Below, piece after piece: positions 53,161 through 61,219 of a DNA stretch of 64,000 nucleotides. The first letter of the stretch is position 1, and each line of letters begins with the position of its first letter. The position numbers and the translations under genes are program-made. Under the pieces are notes generated by a model, which saw only the letters and a program-made list of their open reading frames with translations, did not search any database and was not told the DNA's origin. This DNA is from Pseudomonas tolaasii NCPPB 2192. Lineage in GTDB: Bacteria; Pseudomonadota; Gammaproteobacteria; Pseudomonadales; Pseudomonadaceae. The stretch is taken from assembly GCF_002813445.1 (NCBI RefSeq), contig NZ_PHHD01000001.1, forward strand, positions 5,828,001 through 5,892,000. Reading direction: 5' to 3'.

Positions 53161-54750
53161 TTAAATCGCGTCAGCCAATGCACACTGCAGCAGCGTCCGG
53201 GTATAGGGGTGCCGTGCCTCGGCAAACAGACTACCGGTTTCACCCTGCTCCACCACCCGCCCGTTTTGCATCACGGCAATGCGGTCACACAAACGCGCCG
53301 CCACCCTCAGATCATGAGTGATAAATACAATGCTCAATTTCAAACGCCGTTGCAGCGACTCCAACAGTTCCAGAATCTGCACCTGAATCAGTGCATCCAG
53401 CGCCGACACACACTCATCGGCAATCAACACTTTAGGCTCAACGGCCAAGGCACGGGCAATGCCGATGCGTTGGCGCTGGCCGCCGGAAAATTCGTGGGGG
53501 TAGCGTTCAGACGCCGTGACCGGCAGGCCCACCAGCGTCAGCAACTCGCGCGCACGCCGTTCGGCCTCGGCGCTGGAATGGCCCTGCACCAGTGGCCCGG
53601 TCATGATGATGCGGCCCACCGTCTGGCGCGGGTTGAGGGAGGCGAACGGGTCCTGGAAGATCATTTGCACGTCACGGCGCAAGGGTCGCAGATGCCTTTC
53701 AGACAGCCCCGCCACGTCCTGCCCGAGCCATTGAATCCGGCCGCTGTCAGCCTGCAACAAACGCACAAGGCAACGACCCAGGGTGGATTTACCCGAGCCG
53801 GACTCCCCCACGATCCCCAGCGTTTCCCCCTCACGCAGCTGCAACTGAACCGCGTCCAGCGCACGCGTGGTGCGCCGGGTCCGCCAACCCCTGCGCGTGC
53901 TGAATACCTTGCTCAACTGCTCGGTCTTGAGCACCACGGCACCCGCCACTGCCGCCCGCGGCGCCAATGGTTGGGCCGACACCGCCGCCAGCAGTTGCCG
54001 CGTGTACGACGCCTGCGGCTCACGCAATACCTGACCGGCACTGCCCTGCTCCACCACGTGGCCCTTTTCCAACACCAGCACGCGGTCGGCAATCGCCTCG
54101 ACCACGGCAAAGTCGTGGGTGATAAACAACAGTGCCATGCCCTTGTCCTGCTGAATTTTGCGCAACAAATCCAGAATCTGCGCCTGAGTAGTCACATCCA
54201 GCGCCGAGGTGGGCTCATCGGCGATCAACACCGCCGGATCAAACGCCAGCGCCATGGCGATGACCACGCGCTGACGCTGGCCGCCGGACAGCTCGAAGGG
54301 ATAGGCCAGACGCAAGCGCTCAGGGTCCGGCAAACCGACGTAGCCGAGCAACGCCACCACACGCCGATGACGCTCGCGTGACGATTTCACGCCATGGGCT
54401 CGCAGGGTTTCATCGATCTGCTCGCCCACGCGCAGCAGCGGGTTCAGTGCACTCATGGGCTCTTGAAACACCATGCTGATATCGCGTCCGCGCAGCTGGC
54501 GCATGCCCTCTTCGCCAAGCGCGGCCAGGTCGTGCTCACGAAACAGCAGGCGGCCGCTTTCCAGCGTCAACGGCACCGGCAATTGGCGCAGCAGCGCCTT
54601 GGCCAACATGGACTTGCCCGAGCCGGACTCGCCCACCACGCACAGGCACTCGCCACGGTTCAGTTGCAACGACAGGTCATACAGCGCATGGCTGCGGTCC
54701 GCGCCTGCCGGCAGGGCAATGCGCAGGTTTTCCACACTCAACAGGGTCAT
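53161..54750 (-). CDS. Peptide-type ABC transporter, fused ATP-binding protein (YejF-like)
   Basis: This 529-residue protein contains two complete ATPase domains. Domain 1 (1-260) has GESGSGKSMLAKALL, LSGGQRQRVVIAMALA and AVLIADEPTSALD; domain 2 (about 275-529) has GESGSGKSTLGRCLVRLL, FSGGQRQRIGIARALA and VLIADECVSALD, with Cys in place of the usual Pro after the catalytic Glu. Fused DppD-DppF ATPases of this kind (YejF, GsiA) drive uptake of peptides, glutathione or microcin-like compounds. It is the last gene of a four-gene operon and overlaps the preceding permease by 4 bp. Confidence 0.9.
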   Translation of the reverse strand: MTLLSVENLRIALPAGADRSHALYDLSLQLNRGECLCVVGESGSGKSMLAKALLRQLPVPLTLESGRLLFREHDLAALGEEGMRQLRGRDISMVFQEPMSALNPLLRVGEQIDETLRAHGVKSSRERHRRVVALLGYVGLPDPERLRLAYPFELSGGQRQRVVIAMALAFDPAVLIADEPTSALDVTTQAQILDLLRKIQQDKGMALLFITHDFAVVEAIADRVLVLEKGHVVEQGSAGQVLREPQASYTRQLLAAVSAQPLAPRAAVAGAVVLKTEQLSKVFSTRRGWRTRRTTRALDAVQLQLREGETLGIVGESGSGKSTLGRCLVRLLQADSGRIQWLGQDVAGLSERHLRPLRRDVQMIFQDPFASLNPRQTVGRIIMTGPLVQGHSSAEAERRARELLTLVGLPVTASERYPHEFSGGQRQRIGIARALAVEPKVLIADECVSALDALIQVQILELLESLQRRLKLSIVFITHDLRVAARLCDRIAVMQNGRVVEQGETGSLFAEARHPYTRTLLQCALADAI

Positions 54751-55574
54751 CGCGACCTCCCCGGTTCAAAGGCCACGCGCAAGCCTTCGCCCACCCGGTT
54801 AACCGCCAGCACGCACAGCACAATCGCCAGGCCCGGCAGGAAACTCATCCACCACGCATCACGCAGCAGCCCACGGGACGCGTTGATCATGTAACCCCAG
54901 CTCATGGCTTCCGGGTCGCTCAGGCCGAGGAATGCCAGGGCCGCTTCGGTAAGGATCGCGGTGGCCATGACAAAGGTCATCACCACCAGCAACGGCGCCA
55001 GGGCATTCGGCAAAATTTGTTGGGTGATGATACCCAGCGGCGATTGCCCCAATACCCGCGCGGCCTGCACGAACTCGCGCTGGCGCAGGGTCAGGAATTC
55101 ACTGCGCACCAGCCGTGCCACCCCAGGCCACGCGACCAGCGCAATGGCGAGCACGATGGTGCCCAGGGACGGCTCCAGCACCGCCACCAGAATCACCGCC
55201 AACACCAGTTGCGGGATGATCTGGAAGAACTCGGCGATGCGCATCAGGATTGCGTCGAGCCAGCCTCCGAAGTAACCGGCGAGCGCACCGATAAACAGCC
55301 CCACCAGCAAGGTCGCCAGACTGGCCAGCACGCCGACGGCCAGGGACACCCGCGCGCCATAGAGCAAACCGCTGCCCAGGTCGCGACCGAGCAAGTCACT
55401 GCCCAGCCAGTGGGCCGGATCCTGGAACGGCGCGAGCATCGGCCGGGTATTCATCTCCCACGGCGAGCTGTTTGTGAGCCACGGCGCAGCAATCGCCAGC
55501 GCCGCAAGCAGCAGTAAAAACACCGCGCCGACCAGCGCCGACGGCTGGCGGATAAAGCGCTTGAACACCGCCAT
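54747..55574 (-). CDS. Peptide-type ABC transporter permease (DppC/YejE-like)
   Basis: This 275-residue membrane subunit has about six helices. Features include WLGSDLLGRDLGSGLLYGAR, the hallmark of DppC-type permeases, and the EAA-loop FVQAARVLGQSPLGIITQQILP that docks on the ATPase. Its start overlaps the stop of the partner permease by one base (TGATG) and its stop overlaps the ATPase start by 4 bp, so stoichiometric translation is likely. Confidence 0.88.
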   Translation of the reverse strand: MAVFKRFIRQPSALVGAVFLLLLAALAIAAPWLTNSSPWEMNTRPMLAPFQDPAHWLGSDLLGRDLGSGLLYGARVSLAVGVLASLATLLVGLFIGALAGYFGGWLDAILMRIAEFFQIIPQLVLAVILVAVLEPSLGTIVLAIALVAWPGVARLVRSEFLTLRQREFVQAARVLGQSPLGIITQQILPNALAPLLVVMTFVMATAILTEAALAFLGLSDPEAMSWGYMINASRGLLRDAWWMSFLPGLAIVLCVLAVNRVGEGLRVAFEPGRSR

Positions 55575-56551
55575 CAGCCCTGCCCTCCGGCGCCGATGCG
55601 CGGGTCGAGAAAACGGCAGATCACATCGGTCAACACGTTAAAGCCCACCACCAAAATCGAAATCACCAAAAAGCCCCCCATCAACACGCCGTAATCGCGC
55701 TGGGCCAGGGCGTCGTACATCAGGCGACCAATACCGGGCCACGAATACACCACTTCCACCAACAGCGCGCCGCTGGCCAGTTGACCCAGCTGCAGCCCGG
55801 CGAAGGTCACCACCGGCAACAACGCATTACGCAGCACATGCACGTAGAGAATTCGCCGTGGGTGCAAGCCCTTGGCGTGGGCGGTGCGCACGTATTCCTG
55901 GCCGAGGGCGTCGAGCACGGCGGCGCGGGTCAGGTGGATGTACAAGGCAAGAAACAGCACGCTCAACGACAGGCACGGCAGCAGCAAATGCTGCGCACGG
56001 TCGAGCAGCGAAAAGTCCTGCCCGACGGTTTCCATGCCAAACGCCGGCAACCAGTCCAGGCTCACGGAAAACAGCAGGATCAGCAGCATCGCCAGCCAGA
56101 ACGGCGGCATCGCGTAGAGCAACAGGGCACCGTGGGAAATCACCCCGTCGAGCCAGTGCCGCTGTTGACGCGCCCGCGCGGCCAGCACGCCCAACGTCAC
56201 ACCCAACACGGACGACAGCACAAACGCCGAGCCCATCAAGGCCAGTGTGGCCGGCAAGCGCTCGGCAATCAGCGCCCATACCGACGTCTGGTTACGGTAG
56301 GAATACCCCAGGTCCAGTTGGGCGATATTGCCCAGGTAAATCAGCAACTGTTGCAGCAACGGTTTATCCAGGCCCATGGTCTGACGCAGGTGCTCGATAA
56401 ACTGCACGTCGTCCACCCCCGCTTCGCCGGCCAGCAACAGCGCCGGGTCGCCCGGCGCCAGGTGGATCAGCACAAAGCTCAACACCAGCACTGCCACCAC
56501 CATCAGCAACGCCTTGAACAGCCGCCCACCGACATACAGCACGCCGTTCAT
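55574..56551 (-). CDS. Peptide-type ABC transporter permease (DppB/YejB-like)
   Basis: This 325-residue membrane subunit has a first helix (LLMVVAVLVLSFVLIHLAPG) followed by the DppB-type periplasmic segment LRQTMGLDKPLLQQLLIYLG, and a later EYVRTAHAKGLHPRRILYVH EAA-loop. It forms the heterodimeric channel with the DppC-like permease. It overlaps the binding-protein gene by 4 bp and the next permease gene by 1 bp. Confidence 0.88.
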   Translation of the reverse strand: MNGVLYVGGRLFKALLMVVAVLVLSFVLIHLAPGDPALLLAGEAGVDDVQFIEHLRQTMGLDKPLLQQLLIYLGNIAQLDLGYSYRNQTSVWALIAERLPATLALMGSAFVLSSVLGVTLGVLAARARQQRHWLDGVISHGALLLYAMPPFWLAMLLILLFSVSLDWLPAFGMETVGQDFSLLDRAQHLLLPCLSLSVLFLALYIHLTRAAVLDALGQEYVRTAHAKGLHPRRILYVHVLRNALLPVVTFAGLQLGQLASGALLVEVVYSWPGIGRLMYDALAQRDYGVLMGGFLVISILVVGFNVLTDVICRFLDPRIGAGGQG

Positions 56552-58131
56552 GGCGCGGGCGCGTCGAGGTAAACGTTCTCGTAATCCTCATTGAGGCTGG
56601 TGGCGGTTTGCAGCAGGTTCTTCACTTGGGTGTGGAACAGCGTCGGGTAGCGCATCTCGAAGATTGGCGCGATCGGCAGGTCGGTGTTCAGCACGTTTTC
56701 CAGCTGGCTGTAGAGTTTCGTACGCTCGGGCCCGTTCGGGGTATCGGCGACTTTCTGCCACAACCCGTCGGCCTCGGGGCTGCTGTAGCCGCTGACGTTG
56801 GCAAAGGGTGAGGTTTTGAGAATGTAGTCGGAGCGATACAGGTAGGCACTGGTCAGGTAGGGGTCGCCGATCTGGAAGATGAAGTTGTAGGTCAGGTCAA
56901 AATCCCAGTCGCTGACGCGCTGGAACCAGGTCGCCGCGTCGGACGTCACCACCTGCACCTTGAAGCCGAGCGGTTGCAGCGCCTGCTTGGTGTATTCGGC
57001 CAGGCGTTCCCACGCCCCGCCCTTCTCGCCATTGAGCAGGCGGATGCGTACCGCGCCTACATCCACGCCGGACTCGGCTATCAGCGCCTTGGCCTTTTTC
57101 ACGTCATAGCTGTATTGCGGCAGTTGTGGGTCGTGGTACGGCGTGGTCGAGACGAACTCGCCCTGGGCCACTTTGCCGGAGCCGAAAAAGATGTTGTCGA
57201 CGATGAACGGACGGTTCAGCGCATACAGAATCGCCTGGCGCACTTTCGGGTTGTTCAACGGCGGCTTGCGCGTGTTGATTTGCAGGAAAGCCAGGCCCGC
57301 GTACAACTCCCACCCTTTCTCGGAAGACTGCACATTCGGCAAGGCGCTCAGACGCTTGAGGTCGGAGTAATCGGCATCGCCACTGCGCAGCACTTGCACG
57401 TCATTGCGCTCAAAAGCGGCTGCTCGCGAAGACCCGTCGGGGATCACATGGAAAACAATGCCGTCGAGGTGGGGCAGGCCTTTCTTCCAGTAGTCGGGAT
57501 TCTTCGCCAGCTTGATGTAGGCGCCGCGCTTCCACTCCACAAACACAAACGGCCCGGTGCCGACCGGCTTGAGGTTGTAGGGGTTGTTGCGAAAATCGGT
57601 GTTCTCGTAAAGGTGTTTGGGCACCACCGGCCGCAGGCCGCTACCGAGTGCCGAGAGCAAGGGCGCGAAGGGTTTCTTGAGCTGGAAGACCACCTGCAGC
57701 GGGCCCTTGGCGGTGATGCTGTCGACGTACTCGGTGATGATCCCGCCCAGGCGCTTGTCCACCTCGGGGTAGAAGGTCTGGAAGCTGAACACCACATCAT
57801 CGGCGGTGAAGGCCGGGCCGTCGTGCCAGTGCACACCGTCCTGCAGGTCGAAGGTGTAGGTCAGGCCATCCGGGGAGATCGTCCAGGCTTTGGCGAGTAC
57901 CGGTTTGGGTTTGAGGTCGGTGTCGAACGTCAGCAGGCCCTGCAGGATCTTGCCGCTGACGTATTGGGTCGACACATGGCTGACCACCCCGTGCATCAGC
58001 GACGGCGGTTCCGGTTGGGCGACCAGGTTCAGCACCCCGCCATCCTGGGGTTGTGCCTGGGCCTGGCCAGCCAGCAAGGCGGCGCACAGCCCTACGGACG
58101 AGAGGGCACGGCGGAAAGAGAATGAGCGCAT
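56548..58131 (-). CDS. Peptide-type ABC transporter substrate-binding protein (SBP family 5)
   Basis: This 527-residue periplasmic protein has a signal peptide (ALSSVGLCAALLAGQAQA) and the family-5 binding fold: GLLTFDTDLKPKPVLAKAWT, VHWHDGPAFTADDVVFSF, and LQINTRKPPLNNPKVRQAIL, all typical of oligopeptide/nickel/opine-type binding proteins. The ligand cannot be told from sequence. ATG 58131 begins the signal peptide; the longer in-frame reading upstream is not signal-like. It is the first gene of the four-gene importer operon, with a GGAGGCTCC ribosome-binding region before the start. Confidence 0.88.
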   Translation of the reverse strand: MRSFSFRRALSSVGLCAALLAGQAQAQPQDGGVLNLVAQPEPPSLMHGVVSHVSTQYVSGKILQGLLTFDTDLKPKPVLAKAWTISPDGLTYTFDLQDGVHWHDGPAFTADDVVFSFQTFYPEVDKRLGGIITEYVDSITAKGPLQVVFQLKKPFAPLLSALGSGLRPVVPKHLYENTDFRNNPYNLKPVGTGPFVFVEWKRGAYIKLAKNPDYWKKGLPHLDGIVFHVIPDGSSRAAAFERNDVQVLRSGDADYSDLKRLSALPNVQSSEKGWELYAGLAFLQINTRKPPLNNPKVRQAILYALNRPFIVDNIFFGSGKVAQGEFVSTTPYHDPQLPQYSYDVKKAKALIAESGVDVGAVRIRLLNGEKGGAWERLAEYTKQALQPLGFKVQVVTSDAATWFQRVSDWDFDLTYNFIFQIGDPYLTSAYLYRSDYILKTSPFANVSGYSSPEADGLWQKVADTPNGPERTKLYSQLENVLNTDLPIAPIFEMRYPTLFHTQVKNLLQTATSLNEDYENVYLDAPAP

Positions 58132-58447
58132 GGAGCCTCCTCGGCTTGAAAGGTAGGCGAGGGATTTTGCAAGGGCTGTGCCATGGGGGTTTGGGCCAGT
58201 GATACTGGATTTTGATGCAGGCAAACTGATGAAAAAACCACAGCGGTCTGCGTGACTGTGCAAAAAGCAACAGCACCGCAGACCAAATGTGGGAGCTGGC
58301 TTGCCTGCGATAGCGGTGGATCAGCCACATCTTTGTTAACTGGCAGGCCGCTATCGCAGGCAAGCCAGCTCCCACAGGGATCGCAGGGTGTCAGCTGGCA
58401 CAAGGTTTGCCCCTGTCATTCCATCCGAACCACTGAGCCTCCCTACC
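58132..58447. other. Intergenic region with operon promoter and REPIN
   Basis: This 316-bp gap lies between the divergent peptide ABC operon and TPR gene. It holds the REPIN at 58288-58376 and, presumably, both promoters. I see no further gene or clear operator. Confidence 0.6.
58288..58376. repeat. REPIN (near-perfect paired REP)
   Basis: TGTGGGAGCTGGCTTGCCTG ... GATAGCGG on the left mirrors CCGCTATC ... CAGGCAAGCCAGCTCCCACA on the right, with about 33 bp between the arms. It is nearly the same as the REPIN at 59811-59899 on the other side of the TPR gene. Confidence 0.9.
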
Positions 58448-59794
58448 ATGTCACTGGATTACCTGGGCAACCCCATCGACACCCAACACCCCGCCACCCG
58501 CCAGGGCCTCGACGATTTCATCGGCGGCTTCCTCGGCTATCAGCCCCGCGCCGAGGGCATTCTCGCCGCCGCCGATGCCGACCCCGACTCCGCGCTGGCC
58601 AATGCCTTCGCCGGGCTGCTGCTGATGTTTATCGAGTCCCCCGAAGGCCCGACGCTGGCCGAACACTACCGCCAGCGCGCCGCCGCCGTGAACACCGACC
58701 ACCCGCGTGCCCGGCGTTATCTGGCGTTGCTCGACGCGTGGGTACGCGACGATCTCGATCACGTCCTGCACCTGAGCGAACAGTTGCTCGACCATTACCC
58801 GCGTGACCTGTTTGCCGCCAAGCTCAACCAATACCTGGAATTCAACCGCGGCAACTGGCCGGCGCTGCTGCGCATTGGCTTGAAAGCGGTGGCCGGCGCG
58901 CCGGACATCGCCCACAGTCACGGCCTGCTGGCCTTCGCCTATGAACAGTGCCACCTGATCGAAGAGGCCGAGACCAGCGCATTGGCAGCCCTGCGCCTGG
59001 ACCCGTCCGAGCCGTGGGCCCAGCATGCGTTGGCCCATGTGATGCTGACCGAGGGGCGTATCGAGGAGGGTACGGCGTTTCTGGAGAGCGTGGCGCACCA
59101 CTGGGCCGGCTTGAATTCGTTCATGTACACCCACAATTGGTGGCACCTGGCGCTGTTCTACCTGGCGCGCGGCGAAGATCAGCGGGTGTTGGACATTTAT
59201 GATCAGCACGTGTGGGGCATCTTGCCGGAATACTCCCAGGACCAGGTGGGCGCGGTGTCTTTGCTGGCACGCCTGGAACTGGCCGGGGTTGAAGTGGGCA
59301 AGCGCTGGCAGGATTTGGCGGCGTACCTGCAAAGCCGGATGGGCGACACGGTGCAGCCGTTTCTCAGCGTGCAGTACCTGTATGGGCTGGCGCGGGCGGG
59401 CAAGCCGGAGGCAGATCAATTGCTGGCAGCCCTGCGCAGGCACAGCGTTGAGGCGAGGCCCGTGTGGGGCGAGGTGACCTTGCCGCTGGCCAAGGGGTTG
59501 CTGGCCCATGCGCGCGGTGACTGGCAGCAGGCACTGGAGCAACTGACAATCGCCCTGCCGCGACTGAACGAGATCGGCGGCAGCCACGCCCAGCGTGACC
59601 TGTTTGCGCAGGTGGAACTGGATGCGCGGTTGCGCGCGGGCGACTGGTTTGGCGCGCAGCAAACCCTGGAACTGAGGCGCCGGTATGACGGCTGGGATGT
59701 GCCGACGAACCGCAGCCTGGTGAAGGTGTATGAAGCGTTGGGGTTGCCGGAGCAGGCGGCCAAAGCCCAGGCCCGAGTGTCACGATTCACCTGA
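58448..59794 (+). CDS. Tetratricopeptide repeat protein (TTC38-like)
   Basis: This 448-residue protein consists of helical repeats (e.g. HSHGLLAFAYEQCHLIEEAE, APLRLDPSEPWAQHALAHVM-like segments) and a conserved NSFMYTHNWWHLALFYLARG motif in the middle; these resemble the bacterial counterparts of TTC38, a family of unknown biochemical role. It has no signal peptide and is probably a cytoplasmic scaffold. ATG 58448 is preferred over longer in-frame starts that overlap REP sequence. A REPIN lies on each side of the gene. Confidence 0.75.
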   Translation: MSLDYLGNPIDTQHPATRQGLDDFIGGFLGYQPRAEGILAAADADPDSALANAFAGLLLMFIESPEGPTLAEHYRQRAAAVNTDHPRARRYLALLDAWVRDDLDHVLHLSEQLLDHYPRDLFAAKLNQYLEFNRGNWPALLRIGLKAVAGAPDIAHSHGLLAFAYEQCHLIEEAETSALAALRLDPSEPWAQHALAHVMLTEGRIEEGTAFLESVAHHWAGLNSFMYTHNWWHLALFYLARGEDQRVLDIYDQHVWGILPEYSQDQVGAVSLLARLELAGVEVGKRWQDLAAYLQSRMGDTVQPFLSVQYLYGLARAGKPEADQLLAALRRHSVEARPVWGEVTLPLAKGLLAHARGDWQQALEQLTIALPRLNEIGGSHAQRDLFAQVELDARLRAGDWFGAQQTLELRRRYDGWDVPTNRSLVKVYEALGLPEQAAKAQARVSRFT

Positions 59795-59810
59795 CACACA
59801 CCAATCCAAA

Positions 59811-59899
59811 TGTGGGAGCTGGCTTGCCTGCGATAGCGGTGGGTCAGCTACATTTCTGTTAACTGAAAGGTTGCTATCGCAGGCAAGCCAGCTCCCACA
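59811..59899. repeat. REPIN (near-perfect paired REP)
   Basis: Same structure and almost the same sequence as the one at 58288: TGTGGGAGCTGGCTTGCCTG ... GATAGCGGT and inverted copy ... CAGGCAAGCCAGCTCCCACA. It begins 17 bp after the TPR stop and ends 18 bp before the stop of the convergent peptidase gene. Confidence 0.9.
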
Positions 59900-59916
59900 G
59901 TTTGACCGAGTCTGGC

Positions 59917-60912
59917 TCAAACACCTCTGGCAGCAAACACCCCTCGGGCAATCGCCCGCGCCACACAATCGGCCGCCGCCGAGCCAATCCGGCCGATCTC
60001 CACCTGCCTGCGGGGCCCGTCGGTCAACGCCACCCCCGCCGACGCCAGGGCAAACACCGTGTCCCCATCAAACGGCAAATGCGCCGGCCGCACCGCCCGT
60101 GCAATCCCGTCCTGAGCCATGATCGCCACGCGCTTGCATTCGGCCACGCTCAGCCGCGCGGTGCTGGCAACCACCACCAGCGTGGTATTGGCCCCGGCCT
60201 GCAAACGGCCCATGGAATCAAGCCGCGACAACTCCGGCATGGGGTCGCTGCAATCCATGACGTCAACCGGGCGATGCCCACCAAACTCCCGCGCCACTTC
60301 CCAGGGCCATGCCCAGAAGGTTTTGCCGTCGGGCATGTACACCGAGCCAATAGGGTTGGCGACCACCAGCGCGGCAACGATCAACCCGTCGCCCAGATCC
60401 AGCGAGGCCGTGCCCAGGCCGCCCTTCAGCACCCCGGCCATGGCGCCACGGCCCGCGCCGACCGAGCCCAGTTCGAAGTCTTCGCCGGCGTTGGCCAGTG
60501 CCTCAAACCCCAGGCGTCGATAAGGCGGCTCAAGCCCCCAGGCCTTGTCGCCGCCATTGGCCAGGTCATGCAGCACGGCCGCAGGCACGATGGGAATCGC
60601 CGGGGCACCGGGTTTTAAATGCAGGCCTACGTCGTCTTGAGACAACTTCGCCGCTACGCCATCCGCCGCGCCAAGGCCGAACACCGAGCCGCCGCTGAAC
60701 ACCAGCGCGTGTAATTGGCCGACCATGTTTTCCGGTTCGAGGGCGGCGGTTTCGCGGCCGCCGGGGCCACCGCCGCGAATGTCGATGCTGGCGGTCCAGA
60801 AGCCATCGGGGCGGATCACCGTGACGCCGGTGTCGGCGTGCAGGTCCGTGGCGTGGCCGACCGTGAGGCCTGGAATATCAGTAAGGGCGTTGCGTGGGCC
60901 GGGTCTGGGCAT
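59917..60912 (-). CDS. P1 family peptidase (DmpA/NylC-like, N-terminal nucleophile)
   Basis: This 331-residue enzyme of the DmpA/P1 family is made as a precursor that cuts itself into two subunits. DIPGLTVGHATD starts the family, GGGPGGRETAALEPENMV lies near 50, and the autocleavage site is Asn-Thr in QAGANTTLVVV at about residue 242/243, the Thr becoming the nucleophile. Family members are L-aminopeptidases/D-esterases, beta-peptidyl aminopeptidases or 6-aminohexanoate-oligomer hydrolases. It has no obvious signal peptide. It is divergent from the TonB receptor and may act on an imported amide, but linkage is speculative. Confidence 0.85.
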   Translation of the reverse strand: MPRPGPRNALTDIPGLTVGHATDLHADTGVTVIRPDGFWTASIDIRGGGPGGRETAALEPENMVGQLHALVFSGGSVFGLGAADGVAAKLSQDDVGLHLKPGAPAIPIVPAAVLHDLANGGDKAWGLEPPYRRLGFEALANAGEDFELGSVGAGRGAMAGVLKGGLGTASLDLGDGLIVAALVVANPIGSVYMPDGKTFWAWPWEVAREFGGHRPVDVMDCSDPMPELSRLDSMGRLQAGANTTLVVVASTARLSVAECKRVAIMAQDGIARAVRPAHLPFDGDTVFALASAGVALTDGPRRQVEIGRIGSAAADCVARAIARGVFAARGV

Positions 60913-61219
60913 ACAGAAAAAACTTCCTTGGGTTCAGGTATGGCGTGGGGAGAGCAAGGGATGTGCCAAGCCGCCTCGGCCCGACCACGCGGCTCGCCAC
61001 TCCCTGGCCCCGGAAATCCTCTGCACAAAAAACAACAGCCTGCCTTCCGGCCTGTTAGAAAAACACCAACACCTTCGCCAACAGACCACTAACCATCTGT
61101 TTATAAACATTTTTTTCAGATGGCACAGCCCTTGCTCTCCAGCCTTTCACCAGAGCTTGCACCCAACAAGCCGCCCCCGATCAGGCCCAACGCCTACAAC
61201 CACTGGAGTGTTTCCCATC
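60913..61219. other. Intergenic region upstream of the TonB receptor
   Basis: This 307-bp divergent region between the P1 peptidase and receptor genes holds the inverted repeat at 61093-61123 and an AT-rich patch (TTTATAAACATTTTTTT) unlike the surrounding DNA. I see no gene that I would support in it. Confidence 0.6.
61093..61123. promoter_or_regulatory. Candidate regulator site upstream of the TonB receptor
   Basis: CCATCTG and CAGATGG form an inverted repeat around an AT-rich TTTATAAACATTTTTTT spacer, about 97 bp before the receptor ATG. It could be an operator or promoter element; no known consensus is matched with certainty. Confidence 0.35.

Noticed and set aside
53131..53161. The short REP palindrome as an insertion-sequence end
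   Set aside because: No second copy flanks a transposase; the sequence is the REP core found elsewhere in this window.
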